NCBI RefSeq assembly: GCF_024582815.1
Contig: NZ_CP102099.1
Coordinates: 3,410,001-3,474,000, forward strand
Source: Acinetobacter colistiniresistens
GTDB taxonomy: Bacteria > Pseudomonadota > Gammaproteobacteria > Pseudomonadales > Moraxellaceae
DNA: 64,000 bases
Direction: 5' to 3'
Shown here: piece by piece, positions 54,801-64,000 of the stretch
How the letters are laid out: the number at the start of each line of letters is the position of its first letter
Numbering within the stretch: the first letter of the stretch is position 1
Translations under genes and position numbers: made by a program
The notes under the pieces: model-generated
The model's database searches: none
The model's input: the letters and a program-made list of their open reading frames with translations, nothing else
Told to the model about the DNA's origin: nothing

Positions 54801-55878
54801 TTGGTCCAAAGATACATAGTTCCCCTGTTTCTCCTTGCGGCAACAATTCGCGCTCCGCATTGATGACCAGCATGCCATAGTTGGGTAAAGGCTTGCCAAT
54901 GGTCACTGGTTTGCCACGCTGCAACAGTTCCAGACTGGCAGAGACCGTGGTTTCAGTTGGCCCATAGGTGTTAAACATTTGGTGGTGAGCTAAGGCCCAG
55001 CGATCGACCAGTGAATCCGGGCACATTTCTCCACCCAGATTGATGATGCGCAGATTCGGTACATCTTCCGGGAATAAAGCCAATAATGTTGGCACCGCAT
55101 GTAGAACCGTGATCTGTTGCTGTTGCAAGGTTTTACACAGGCGTTCTGGATCACTGACCAGTGATTTAGGTGCTATCCACAATGTTGCACCGACCAGATA
55201 AGACAGCCAGATTTCCTCAAAAGACATGTCAAAAGCCACTGAGAAGCCTTGATAGACCTTGTCTTGCTCCTGAATGCCCAGGATACTGTTTTCACTACGC
55301 AGGAAATGGCAAATATTCTTCTGGGTAATGACAATCCCTTTCGGTTTACCTGTCGAACCTGAGGTATAAATAATATAGGCGGGTTGCTCAGGTGTGGTTC
55401 TGGCGAGTTCAACCGCCTGATCGAGTGGGCGTTGTAATTCGGTATTGGTCCACTTGCTTTGTGGGACTTCAGCCAAATGTTCATACCACTCATCGGTGGT
55501 GATCATGCCGACTGCCGCAGCATCGTCAAGACACACTGCAATCCGGTCTGCCGGGGTATCCATATCAAAAGGCAACCATGCAGCGCCACTAAGGCAGATC
55601 GCCAATTGGGATTTTAATAATTCAATTCCTCGCGGTAACCACAAGCCAACAATATCTCCCGCTTTAACCCCCTTCAAGGTTAAGTGCTGTGCCATGACCA
55701 GTGCTTGCTGATATAACTCGGCATAACTGATCTGTTGCTCTGCTTCGATCAGGGCAGTCTTTTGAGGGAGGCGTTGCGCAGTCTGGACAAAAATATCGGT
55801 TAAAACTTCTTCCTGCAAAAACTCTGGGTGGTGCTTACCACGAATAATATTTTTTGCGCTCATCACACATTGATTCAT
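51881..55878 (-). pseudogene. Pls/PosA-like membrane non-ribosomal peptide synthetase, frame broken in a G4 run
   Basis: Two reading frames (55878-52789 and 52792-51881) join into one 1332-residue protein if one G is added to the G4 run at 52816-52819 (minus-strand reading). The join then reads AVMLGDEEIKGGWMTLKST. Order: adenylation domain with YIIYTSGSTGKPKG, FDMSFEEIW (the Asp that holds the alpha-amino group), NTYGPTETTVS and YRTGDLA; carrier domain DDLGGHSLLAA with the phosphopantetheine serine; then membrane helices alternating with three left-handed beta-helix domains. This is the plan of epsilon-poly-L-lysine synthetase (Pls, 1319 residues). The product here is unknown. As written, the protein loses its last membrane/beta-helix unit. 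AGAGAG lies eight bases before the ATG. Confidence 0.82.
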
Positions 55879-55906
55879 TGTTATACTCTCTTTAATGCTC
55901 TGATTT

Positions 55907-55938
55907 AGCTAAAAGCGAATAGACTATTCGTATGAGCT
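55907..55938. promoter_or_regulatory. Dyad upstream of the Pls-like synthetase
   Basis: CGAATA (55916-55921) and TATTCG (55925-55930) face each other across three bases, with outer AGCT copies at 55907-55910 and 55935-55938. It lies 29-60 bases upstream of the synthetase ATG, where an operator would act. It is also downstream of the pqiC stop, but no T-run follows. Confidence 0.4.
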
Positions 55939-56045
55939 GTAACTTAAAGAGAACAACTTAAAACAATATTAAAGCACTAGATGGATATAAAGATTAAAAC
56001 GTTAAGTGAACATCTATGCTCCATTTCCACCATATTTCATCTAGA

Positions 56046-56732
56046 TTATGAACAAATCACCCCATTGATGTTGGTTTGAGTTTTCGAATCCGAGGCCATA
56101 ATTGACAGTGCAATGGCGTCAACAACTCTGCTCAATGATCCACTAACTGCACTCACAATATTCTGCATTGAATCATTATGATCCTGTATCGGTTGACTAA
56201 AGCTCATCCGACACGCCAACTGCTGATTTTGATTTGAATTTTGATCCAAAGTGATATTGGGATCATTACGTTTAATAATCCAAGCCACAGCGACCTCTAC
56301 ATTTTTCTTGGTAGCATCAGCAGTGACAACATCAAAATGGGAAAAATCAGTCGCAACCCGATAAGACACTTTACCGCCTGCCATACCGCTATTATAACGA
56401 TCGACCGCGCCAAGCTTTTGCTGCAAACCGGCTGACAAATTGTCTCTTAACTCCGCACCCAACGTTGAGGTCCAGCGCTCGTTCTCTAAAATTCGTGATT
56501 TACCCGCAGCATCCTGCACTACGATCGGCGCACGATTGATACGATCAGGCAAACCAACAGGCAGAACCTCGATCACACGCACCTTCGAATTTGCCAAAGG
56601 TGAGACTTTGCTTGCCAAGGTATAATAATTTGGCGTAGGCGTACTTGAACATGCAGCCAACAATAAAGCCATGGACAAGAGACTGATTTTCGATGAAACC
56701 ATCAATAGTGGTTTGACTGTGCTGTTGATCAT
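56046..56732 (-). CDS. pqiC: Outer-membrane lipoprotein PqiC
   Basis: 228 residues of the PqiC/ABC-type transport auxiliary lipoprotein family. The lipobox is LLLAACSS, followed by PNYYTLASKVSP, the hallmark start of the mature domain. VIEVLPVGLPDRINRAPIVV and WTSTLGAELRDNLSAGLQQK are the family core. It receives the PqiB tunnel at the outer membrane. Its ATG overlaps the pqiB stop by four bases. Confidence 0.85.
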   Translation of the reverse strand: MINSTVKPLLMVSSKISLLSMALLLAACSSTPTPNYYTLASKVSPLANSKVRVIEVLPVGLPDRINRAPIVVQDAAGKSRILENERWTSTLGAELRDNLSAGLQQKLGAVDRYNSGMAGGKVSYRVATDFSHFDVVTADATKKNVEVAVAWIIKRNDPNITLDQNSNQNQQLACRMSFSQPIQDHNDSMQNIVSAVSGSLSRVVDAIALSIMASDSKTQTNINGVICS

Positions 56733-58384
56733 TTCTTGTCTGCCTCTGTTTTTTTACCACGAATCAATGATTCAGGATGCTGTTCAATATAATCCGCCAT
56801 TAATTGCAAGGATGCGGCTGCTCTGGTCATTTGTTGTAAAGCTTTACGCACATCCTGTTGCATCGGCGCGTCACTAGATAAAATCGACTCACTAGATTGC
56901 ATGGTTTTACGCACATCATTCAGTGTCGCTTGCAAGCCCGGTGCAACTTTGCCATCCAACTGTTTCACCAACTTGTCGGTTGACTCAATGGTGGTATTCA
57001 TATTCTTAAGTGTCTTACGAACATCCTGCCCAATCTCTTCGAGTGGGAACTTACTGACTTTATCGGCAATTTGTGAAACTTGCGCCTGTAAACCGCTCAA
57101 CTCTGTTGCAGTAGTTGGCACTTCGGCACGTCCATCTGCATGCATAATTAAAGATGCAGCTTTAGCTTTTGGAAACTTATCAAAAGCAATATAGTTCTGG
57201 CCTGTTAATAAATTACCCGTCCGCATCTGCGCGCGCCAGCCTTTTTCAATGAAGTATTTAAAAATTTCACCATCTGGATCCAGCTCTTTACCGTGGGCCA
57301 AACGCGATGGATAAATCACTGCATCCACGCGCATTCTTAAATGCGTATAAGACTGATCAAACTCAACATTGATTGATTTGACATTACCAATCTCAATCCC
57401 CATAAAGTCAATCGGTGCGCCAGCCGTTAAGCCGCGTAGCGAATGATCAAAGTACATAATAATTGGACGTGGTTTACCATCTGGTTCTTTCATTGCCTCT
57501 TTGCGGGAATCAGACAAAGTAAAATAGCTGTTGTCAGGTGCTATAGCTCCTGCCGAATTTTCTGGATAACCAAATGCAATCCCACCAGCCACAATACTGG
57601 CAAGCGATTGGGTATCTAAATTAAATCCAGATGCATTTAAAGTCACATCGACACCGCTGGCCTGCCAGAAACGGGCATCCGTTGTCACAAATTTATCGTA
57701 GGGCGATTGAATAAAAGTTTGCAATTCCACACTTTTACCATCTGCCGCTAATTTATAGGCCGTAATCTGCCCGACATTAATTCGACGATAATAAATCGGT
57801 GCACCAATATCCAATGAACCTAAATCTTGTGCTTTGAGGAAAAAAACTTTACCAGGGATATCCGAAGACACCACAGGTGGTACTTCCAGCCCTGTAAAAT
57901 TCTCTTGTTTTTGCTCTGCTTTTCCACCATCGACTTCAATATAGGCCCCAGACAATAAAGTATCGATACCCGAAATCCCACCAGTTCCTACTCTGGGTCT
58001 CACCACCCAGAAGCGTGAATCTTTGGCTGCAAAATTACTGGCATCTTTGCGTAGTTCAATTTTGGCAATAACATGTGAACGATCATCTGAAAGATCAATC
58101 TGGCGAACCAAACCAATATCGACCTGTTTATAACGCACAGTGGTTTTACCCGCAACTAGGCCCTCTGCGGTACGGAAAGACACTTCAATGGTTGGACCTG
58201 TATCGAGGACAGCTTTGGCCGCCAGTGAAATCCCAATTAAAAGCGCAACAAAGGGAACCAGCCAAATCAATGCAGGTCGCCAACGCCCTTTCTTTTTTTC
58301 TGGCTCGGCAAATACTGCATCGTTCTGAGTTAACTCGATTGAGTTCTCTTCAGTATTTTGGCTATTGTGTGTATTTTCTGACAT
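56729..58384 (-). CDS. pqiB: MCE-domain lipid-transport protein PqiB
   Basis: About 551 residues from MSENTHNSQNTEEN; in-frame ATGs at 58393 and 58408 are possible. There is one N-terminal membrane helix (ALIWLVPFVALLIGISLAAK). Three MCE domains follow: GPTIEVSFRTAEGLVAGKTT; a second starting GKVFFLKAQDLGSLDIGAPI; and a third at RPIIMYFDHSLRGLTAGAPI. A long C-terminal coiled coil follows (about 400-530), which forms the needle-like tunnel across the periplasm. E. coli PqiB (546) is the same size. It carries lipids between the membranes. Confidence 0.9.
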   Translation of the reverse strand: MSENTHNSQNTEENSIELTQNDAVFAEPEKKKGRWRPALIWLVPFVALLIGISLAAKAVLDTGPTIEVSFRTAEGLVAGKTTVRYKQVDIGLVRQIDLSDDRSHVIAKIELRKDASNFAAKDSRFWVVRPRVGTGGISGIDTLLSGAYIEVDGGKAEQKQENFTGLEVPPVVSSDIPGKVFFLKAQDLGSLDIGAPIYYRRINVGQITAYKLAADGKSVELQTFIQSPYDKFVTTDARFWQASGVDVTLNASGFNLDTQSLASIVAGGIAFGYPENSAGAIAPDNSYFTLSDSRKEAMKEPDGKPRPIIMYFDHSLRGLTAGAPIDFMGIEIGNVKSINVEFDQSYTHLRMRVDAVIYPSRLAHGKELDPDGEIFKYFIEKGWRAQMRTGNLLTGQNYIAFDKFPKAKAASLIMHADGRAEVPTTATELSGLQAQVSQIADKVSKFPLEEIGQDVRKTLKNMNTTIESTDKLVKQLDGKVAPGLQATLNDVRKTMQSSESILSSDAPMQQDVRKALQQMTRAAASLQLMADYIEQHPESLIRGKKTEADKK

Positions 58385-58425
58385 AGTGATCATTCTTTTA
58401 TTGGTCAAAAATAGGACAATTCATC

Positions 58426-59205
58426 TTAACTTTTCAATGGATGAACAACGCTTGCTTTTAACTGCTTGGGTATCTGGCTGTCCATCTGCTGCGCCTTGAA
58501 ATAATTGTCCCAAATAATTCTGGGGTCGAAACTGAGAGAAGCAAGCATGGTTAATACTACAACGGCACCAAAGGCGACTGCACCGGGTCCTGCCAAAATA
58601 GTGGCCAGTGACTGAATTTGAATCAATGCAGTCAGCAATGCAACCACAAAAACATCGATCATAGACCACCGTCCAATAAACTCAACAATACGGTACATCA
58701 GTGCACATTGTTCAGGGGTAAAATGCCATTTGGAGGAGGATTGCATATATACCGAAACCAATAAAAAAATCAGAATCAGTAATTTTAAAATCGGAATAAA
58801 GATACTGGCCATAAAAATCACCGCAGCGACCAAATAATCACTATTTTGCCAAAAATAAATCACGCCACTGATAATAGTATCTTGCTGACGGCCCAATAAA
58901 GAATCGGTAACGGTCATCGGAAGAACATTGGCAGGAATATATAAAATCGCAGCAGCAACCACCAAGGCAAAGGTACGGTTTAAACTTTCTGGCTTGCGTG
59001 AATGCAACACACTTTTACATCGGGTGCAGTGTGCATGCCCATGTTGATTAGCATGAGCATCAACTTGGTTAAGTAATCCACAACAATGGCATTGAACTAG
59101 CCCGATATCTTTTGCCCGAATATAGTTTTTAACCTGCAAATCAACATCTGAAAGCTGTTCTACAATTGAAAATGTTTCGGAGTTCTGATCTTGGTCCTGC
59201 TTCAT
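58426..59205 (-). CDS. pqiA: PqiA-like membrane protein, second half
   Basis: 259 residues: one PqiA domain with a rubredoxin-like metal site (VQCHCCGLLN and HCTRCKSVL) and four membrane helices. VLPMTVTDSLLGRQQDTIIS and GRWSMIDVFVVALLTALIQI are family blocks. E. coli PqiA (417 residues) carries two such domains in one chain. Here the second is a separate gene overlapping the first by four bases. The two probably assemble as a dimer at the inner-membrane base of PqiB. Confidence 0.82.
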   Translation of the reverse strand: MKQDQDQNSETFSIVEQLSDVDLQVKNYIRAKDIGLVQCHCCGLLNQVDAHANQHGHAHCTRCKSVLHSRKPESLNRTFALVVAAAILYIPANVLPMTVTDSLLGRQQDTIISGVIYFWQNSDYLVAAVIFMASIFIPILKLLILIFLLVSVYMQSSSKWHFTPEQCALMYRIVEFIGRWSMIDVFVVALLTALIQIQSLATILAGPGAVAFGAVVVLTMLASLSFDPRIIWDNYFKAQQMDSQIPKQLKASVVHPLKS

Positions 59206-59852
59206 CCCAAACTCCTATCCACTTCATTCCAGAGATCTTTAATCTTAAGTGAGGCAATATAGACCAAAAGTACGCTGAGCAAGGTAAAGGCCCAGAGTGC
59301 AATGCCTGGAATAACTGTCACCATTCCTACCAGTTTAACCAATGTTACCAGTACACCGATTAAAAACACTTCCACCATTCCCCATGTCCGAAACAGGAAT
59401 AATATACGCAGTGCAGGAATTAAATATGCAGGTCTACGTTTCCAGAAACTAATACAAGCAAGAACATAGCTGAGTAATAACAATTCAATCAAAGGCACAA
59501 TAAAGGTGGTAATTAGAATCAGCACACCGACCAAGGCACGATCAATATGAAACATGGTCCATGCTGCACCCATTAAGGTGGTTTGTGAGGTATTGCCTTG
59601 CAACTCAACAATCACAATGGGAAAGCTATTCGCAATCACAAAAACAATCAATGCAGTTAATACCAAGGCCAGCAAAGACGAAAATGAACGGCTTCTTCGA
59701 TACAACTCTGCCCCACAACAGGTGCAGTAAGCTCGCTCATTGGGTAAAAGATCAATCTTACGGTAAATTGCATCGCATTCTTCACAAGCTGCTAATTCAC
59801 TTAAGATGACTTTTTGGCCTATTGCTAAAGGCTGATTATTTTTATTCGCCAT
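59202..59852 (-). CDS. pqiA: PqiA-like membrane protein, first half
   Basis: 216 residues: the N-terminal PqiA domain with its Cys pairs ELAACEECDAI and AYCTCCGAELY. Four membrane helices follow, with FVIANSFPIVIVELQGNTSQ and FRTWGMVEVFLIGVLVTLVK as conserved blocks. It is first in the leftward pqiAABC operon. The 263 bases upstream of it (59853-60115) carry no gene and should hold the promoter. I saw no SoxS-type box with certainty. Confidence 0.82.
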   Translation of the reverse strand: MANKNNQPLAIGQKVILSELAACEECDAIYRKIDLLPNERAYCTCCGAELYRRSRSFSSLLALVLTALIVFVIANSFPIVIVELQGNTSQTTLMGAAWTMFHIDRALVGVLILITTFIVPLIELLLLSYVLACISFWKRRPAYLIPALRILFLFRTWGMVEVFLIGVLVTLVKLVGMVTVIPGIALWAFTLLSVLLVYIASLKIKDLWNEVDRSLG

Positions 59853-60115
59853 GCAGTCATGCCCATTTCAAAGACTCGCTATGATTAAAAAAACCGACTT
59901 AAGTTCTGTTATACCGCTTATTTTTGTAATCACAACGCATCATGGTCATTCTTACACAATATATAAACAAATTATCTAAATCAATTCAGTCATCTAATCA
60001 CACAAGTTTACTGATGAATACGGTATTGTGCATCCCTACGTACAATAAAAAAACGAATAAAATTGCACAACTACCGCAATCTTACTCGTCTAGTCTTTTT
60101 AAATAATATTATGAT

Positions 60116-61606
60116 TTAACTAATTTTTTCTTTATAAAACATATAGTAGCTTGCATAGCACGCGATAATGAACAAAATACAACAGATAAAGCCAACCTGC
60201 ATCGATGGGTCTGTGACCATACTAATACAGGTAATCACACAAAATAGGCCACCTAAAATCGGTGTTAATGGAAATAATGGCGCAGCAAACTTAAGATCTT
60301 TCACCGTTTTGCCTGATTTAATCCATTGTCTGCGAAAATTAAACTGGCATACACAAATCGAAATCCACACCACTACCATCGTAAAGGCAGCAACCCCCAA
60401 TAAATTCTTGAAAATTGTTTCAGGTGCAAAATGTTCCGATAACAGACCTGGAATTGCCCCAAACATGGTCACAATAATCGCAACAATTGGTGTTCCGGAG
60501 CGGGTTAATTTGGAGAAAACTTTCGGTAACTGATTCTTTGCCGAGAGTGACCACATCATACGTGATGCAGCAAATAAACCCGAGTTCGCTGCGGATAAAA
60601 GTGCGGTAATAATAACAAAACGGATGATATCTTCTGCATATGCGATGCCAATATAATTAAATACCGTAACGAATGGACTATTACTCACGCTATTTGAATT
60701 AAGGCCCGCCATTTCAAAAGGAAGGAGTGCGCAGATCACCACAATGGTACCGACAAAGAAAATCAATAAGCGCCAAATTGCAGCATTGATTGCCTTGGGT
60801 ACCGTTTTTGCTGGCTCTTCTGCCTCACCTGCTGCAACCCCAATCAATTCAGTTCCCGAAAAGGCAAAATTTACAATCAACATTGTTGCAAAAATTGGAA
60901 AAATACCATGGGGAAACCAGCCGTGTTCAGTGAGCTTACTAAATAATGGTGCAGACTCATGCCCATGATAAGAAATAAAGCCAAAGATCGCAGCTAAGCC
61001 TAAACCAATAAAACAGATAATGGTCAGCACTTTAACCAAGGATAACCAGAATTCAGACTCAGCAAATAATCGAGTAGAACTGACATTCAAACTAAAGACC
61101 AACCCAGCAAACAGCAAAGTCCATGTCCACATCGAAACGGAAGGAAACCACTCCTGCATCAGCAATGCCGCAGCGGTAAATTCAGTCCCTAAAGTTGCGG
61201 TCCAAGTCAACCAATACAACCAAGTAATCATATAGCCTGTGCCTGGTCCAATATATGTTCTGGCATACTCACCAAATGAACCAGAAACAGGCATATGTAC
61301 GGCCAACTCACCCAAACATAACATGACCATATAGGCGATTACGCCACCCAGAAAATAGGAAATAATTGCACCAACGGGACCCGCCTGAGAAATGACATCA
61401 CCAGAACCTAGAAACAATCCGGTTCCGATTGCTCCACCCAATGAAATCATGACCAAATGACGTTTGGTCATGGCACGTTTTAAGGGTTTTCCAGCCTCGA
61501 TCTCGGCACTAGAAATGCCCGATGCGCTGGTTACCTCTTGCTGCGGTACATATGACCCACTCAGGATTTCTCCTGATAAAAATGTCTTTTCATTATTGTT
61601 ACTCAT
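60116..61606 (-). CDS. APC-family amino-acid permease
   Basis: 496 residues and twelve predicted membrane helices after a polar N-terminus of about 45 residues. LKRAMTKRHLVMISLGGAIG, with GTGLFLGSGD, is the amino-acid-permease signature, and GELAVHMPVSGSFGEYARTY and FSGTELIGVAAGEAEEPAKT are the AAT-family blocks. These resemble LysP/GabP/AnsP-type proton symporters. Lying next to astE and astB, which degrade arginine, it may import arginine, ornithine or a related amino acid (inference). It is separated from astE by 173 bases and may have its own promoter. Confidence 0.8.
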   Translation of the reverse strand: MSNNNEKTFLSGEILSGSYVPQQEVTSASGISSAEIEAGKPLKRAMTKRHLVMISLGGAIGTGLFLGSGDVISQAGPVGAIISYFLGGVIAYMVMLCLGELAVHMPVSGSFGEYARTYIGPGTGYMITWLYWLTWTATLGTEFTAAALLMQEWFPSVSMWTWTLLFAGLVFSLNVSSTRLFAESEFWLSLVKVLTIICFIGLGLAAIFGFISYHGHESAPLFSKLTEHGWFPHGIFPIFATMLIVNFAFSGTELIGVAAGEAEEPAKTVPKAINAAIWRLLIFFVGTIVVICALLPFEMAGLNSNSVSNSPFVTVFNYIGIAYAEDIIRFVIITALLSAANSGLFAASRMMWSLSAKNQLPKVFSKLTRSGTPIVAIIVTMFGAIPGLLSEHFAPETIFKNLLGVAAFTMVVVWISICVCQFNFRRQWIKSGKTVKDLKFAAPLFPLTPILGGLFCVITCISMVTDPSMQVGFICCILFIIACYASYYMFYKEKIS

Positions 61607-61779
61607 ACACGGTCACTCCAAGTGTATATATGACAACCTATCCTTGCTATTTCACTTTCATAAAAAAAATGAATATCTAAACGATCTTATTTGACGCGTT
61701 TTGTTTTACTGAACATCCATATTCAAACTCCATTTATGTCGATTTCCTGTTGACATCTACGCAGTGACCCTGCCGAGAT

Positions 61780-62754
61780 TTATACCATTTCTGTTAAAAT
61801 TAAGCCTGCCCGAAGCCCTACCTTTACCTTCGGATTAGGAAATAAGATCCAGACTTGCTGATCGTGTACCACATAATCACCTGCCTGTTGAGTTGCAATT
61901 ACCTGATCTTTCTGAAAAGACGAGAAGTTTGGTGCATCGGCACCGAGTTGCAACTGAAAATCGTCACTTTGCTTTAAAATTGAATCCACGACTTTAAATT
62001 GGTGAATCGCGTCTTTTTGCCGAACAGGTAATGCTTGATCTGACAACACAGCACGCAACATCTGATCAGTACTGGAAAATTCAGATAGATCATTGGCACC
62101 AAAGGGTTTCGCTTTACCTAATTCCAAAGTACTACTCGCAGCCTGAAAACGTTCAGCAGTAAAATGAGTAAAAGTTTTACCCGCCGCATTGTGATAGACC
62201 AATGCATCCAAATCAGCGGCATTCAGACTTTGAATCAAAAAATCATCATAAGGATGTGTTTGGTAAGGAAATAAGGCAAATACTGGCAATAACGATGTAC
62301 GAATCGCGGTATGCAAATCATAATGATAGCGCTGACTCGCTGGACTGCTCTGCTGAAAAAACTGTGCTGTGACTTGCTCTAAATGTGCTGCTCGTTCAGT
62401 TTCCTGATCCTGAATTAAATGCTGATATGCACCACAGAACATGCGGTTCATATCATTCTCTAAATAACGTACCCCATGACGGATCGCCTCAGGATTACCC
62501 AAAACGAAAAGTACCTGTACTGCAAGTGCTAAACGCTCAGCAAATAAGTCATGAATGATCTGATCCAATAGCTCGATGGGTGCAGTTTCATTGCCATGAA
62601 TGCCTGCCGAAAGTACGATGGTTTTTCCATAGCCAGTCTTGGGTGTACATTGCAATAGCCCTTCACCTAGCCACTGCCATGTAAATCCTGCTATTTCACC
62701 TTGCATCTGCACAGGCATTTTCTGCGCGAGTGTCAACGCCAATAGATCAACCAT
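61780..62754 (-). CDS. astE: Succinylglutamate desuccinylase
   Basis: 324 residues, matching E. coli AstE (322). It is an M14-type zinc hydrolase that splits N-succinylglutamate to succinate and glutamate, the last step of the AST pathway. Zinc ligands His53 and Glu56 are in [14 protein letters not shown], and His148 is in [21 protein letters not shown] carries the catalytic glutamate. The gene follows astB by 34 bases, in the usual astB-astE order. Confidence 0.9.
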   Translation of the reverse strand: MVDLLALTLAQKMPVQMQGEIAGFTWQWLGEGLLQCTPKTGYGKTIVLSAGIHGNETAPIELLDQIIHDLFAERLALAVQVLFVLGNPEAIRHGVRYLENDMNRMFCGAYQHLIQDQETERAAHLEQVTAQFFQQSSPASQRYHYDLHTAIRTSLLPVFALFPYQTHPYDDFLIQSLNAADLDALVYHNAAGKTFTHFTAERFQAASSTLELGKAKPFGANDLSEFSSTDQMLRAVLSDQALPVRQKDAIHQFKVVDSILKQSDDFQLQLGADAPNFSSFQKDQVIATQQAGDYVVHDQQVWILFPNPKVKVGLRAGLILTEMV

Positions 62755-62788
62755 GTACTTTCATCCTTAAAAGCTGTTATTGAAGGTT

Positions 62789-64000
62789 TTATCTCTGGAA
62801 GTGATAAACCGAACCTAGTGCCAAAATTTTTGTGAGCTCATCCAGTGCCGTACGGCTCTCAATCAATAAACATGGATCAGCCAGATCATCCTGCGTTAAT
62901 TCATCACGATAATGCTGATCCACCCACTGATTTAAGGTTTTGAACAAAGCATCATTCATAAACAAGTTCGGATTTACTGCATTCAGTTCAGCTTCATTCA
63001 CAGCAACCCGCAATCTCAAACATGCTGGTCCACCGCCATTACGCATACTTTCACGCAAATCAAACACCTTAATGTCATCAATTGGCGTTCCCATTTGAAT
63101 CATGTCAGTCAAATAGCTCCATACGGCTTGGTTTTGACGTGATTCTTCTGGTACCACAATGCTCATGCCACCATCAGCACGCGTTAAAATCTGGCTATTA
63201 AATAGATACGTTGAAACTGCATCTTCTACCGTCACACGATTGTCTGGTACTTCAATCGAAATAAACTCTTGCTCGATCCCCGCCATTTTTCTACGGATGT
63301 CATCCAAGGCCAGCGCTTGATTTAAAAAAGCGTGTTGATGATGGAATAACACCTGCTGATTACTCACGGCGATCACATCATTATGAAATACACCTTGATC
63401 AATCACATCTGGATTTTGCTGAATGAATACTGTGCGTTTCGCATCTAAACGATGTAAACGTGCAATCGCTTCACTTGCCTCACGGGTTTGACGCGCAGGA
63501 AATTTCTGCGGTGCAACCGTCCCACCCAGTTGCTGTTGTCCATAGACAAAAACCTGTATACCTGCCTGATCATATGCACCGCCAAGACGGTTATGATTGG
63601 CTGCACCTTCATCTCCAAACAAGGCAGCTTCTGGCAGGGCTTCATGATGTGCAAAATATACATCATTATTGAACATGGCTTGAAGAATACGGGTAGTCGT
63701 ATGATGCTCAATTGATCGATGAAACTTATTATTTAAGTTTGCCGCAGTAAAATGCATACGCCCGTCAGCACTATCTGCCGATGGAGACACCGTACACGAG
63801 TTAGCCGTCCACATCGATGATGCTGAACTCAGTGATGATAATAAGGCTGGCGCAGTACGCATGGCTTGAGTAATGACATCAATATCACTGCCGGTAAAGC
63901 CCAAACGGCGCAGCGTTGGCACATGTGGGCGTTCTTGTGGTGCAAATACCCCTTGCTTGAGACCTAAATCCGCAAGCGCCTTCATTTTTTTCAAGCCTTG
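62789..64000 (-). CDS. astB: N-succinylarginine dihydrolase, 5' end outside the window
   Basis: The frame is open to the right edge. About 404 of some 445 residues are present, lacking roughly the first 45. [20 protein letters not shown] matches the region near residue 50 of E. coli AstB. Catalytic residues are visible: the glutamate in [11 protein letters not shown], the histidine in [10 protein letters not shown] and the cysteine in [12 protein letters not shown]. It hydrolyses N2-succinylarginine to succinylornithine, CO2 and two ammonia, the second step of arginine catabolism through AST. It is co-transcribed with astE. Confidence 0.92.
   Translation of the reverse strand, partial: QGLKKMKALADLGLKQGVFAPQERPHVPTLRRLGFTGSDIDVITQAMRTAPALLSSLSSASSMWTANSCTVSPSADSADGRMHFTAANLNNKFHRSIEHHTTTRILQAMFNNDVYFAHHEALPEAALFGDEGAANHNRLGGAYDQAGIQVFVYGQQQLGGTVAPQKFPARQTREASEAIARLHRLDAKRTVFIQQNPDVIDQGVFHNDVIAVSNQQVLFHHQHAFLNQALALDDIRRKMAGIEQEFISIEVPDNRVTVEDAVSTYLFNSQILTRADGGMSIVVPEESRQNQAVWSYLTDMIQMGTPIDDIKVFDLRESMRNGGGPACLRLRVAVNEAELNAVNPNLFMNDALFKTLNQWVDQHYRDELTQDDLADPCLLIESRTALDELTKILALGSVYHFQR

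Overview
The window reads as a chromosomal segment of an Acinetobacter (Gammaproteobacteria). Base composition is AT-rich. The type VI secretion (T6SS) locus has the Acinetobacter arrangement: AsaA and TagX accessory genes, no tssJ and no vgrG. The PqiA function is split over two genes. Taurine (tau), molybdate (mod) and arginine-succinyltransferase (ast) genes have the lengths and motifs expected for this genus. I saw no tRNA, rRNA, insertion sequence, prophage or CRISPR array.

Layout. (1) 1-4930: the 5' part of a PLP enzyme gene, a sugar-lactone-oxidase-like flavoprotein, a neutral-ceramidase-like protein and a divergent AraC regulator. (2) 5218-23065: a sulfur region of about 18 kb. tauABCD (taurine uptake and desulfonation) is transcribed leftward. 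Rightward come rhodanese, serine acetyltransferase, a family 2A encapsulin shell and its cysteine desulfurase cargo. After a LysE/LysR pair follows a GntR-controlled cluster: an AprA/AsfA-like flavoprotein, a two-cluster ferredoxin, a substrate-binding protein, permease, ATPase, HEAT-repeat protein and DUF971 protein. (3) 23224-26602: a Co/Ni efflux pair (dmeF with an RcnR-type repressor and a clear operator) and modABC with a ModE-like box. (4) 26927-50162: a complete-looking T6SS locus in two divergent arms. The left arm ends in a PAAR/metallopeptidase/lipoprotein cassette that looks like an effector-immunity module. (5) 50303-55878: a PAP2 phosphatase, a DUF347 membrane protein and a Pls-like membrane non-ribosomal peptide synthetase. 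(6) 56046-64000: the pqiAABC lipid-transport operon, an amino-acid permease, astE and the 3' part of astB.

How the genes fit together. Taurine and probably other organosulfur compounds are imported and desulfonated. Serine acetyltransferase supplies the cysteine precursor. The desulfurase releases sulfur from cysteine inside the encapsulin shell, a system recently shown to store elemental sulfur. Rhodanese could handle sulfane sulfur. The flavoprotein/ferredoxin cluster is probably a second organosulfur route, and its HEAT and DUF971 members have no assigned job. The T6SS arm pairs secretion machinery with a candidate zinc-metallopeptidase effector and a periplasmic lipoprotein immunity candidate.

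Sequence quality. Four genes (asaA, tssH, the candidate immunity lipoprotein and the Pls-like synthetase) are each broken by a single-base length change in a homopolymer run. One base restores a complete, family-typical protein in each case. The shared pattern suggests sequencing or assembly errors, though real inactivation is not excluded.
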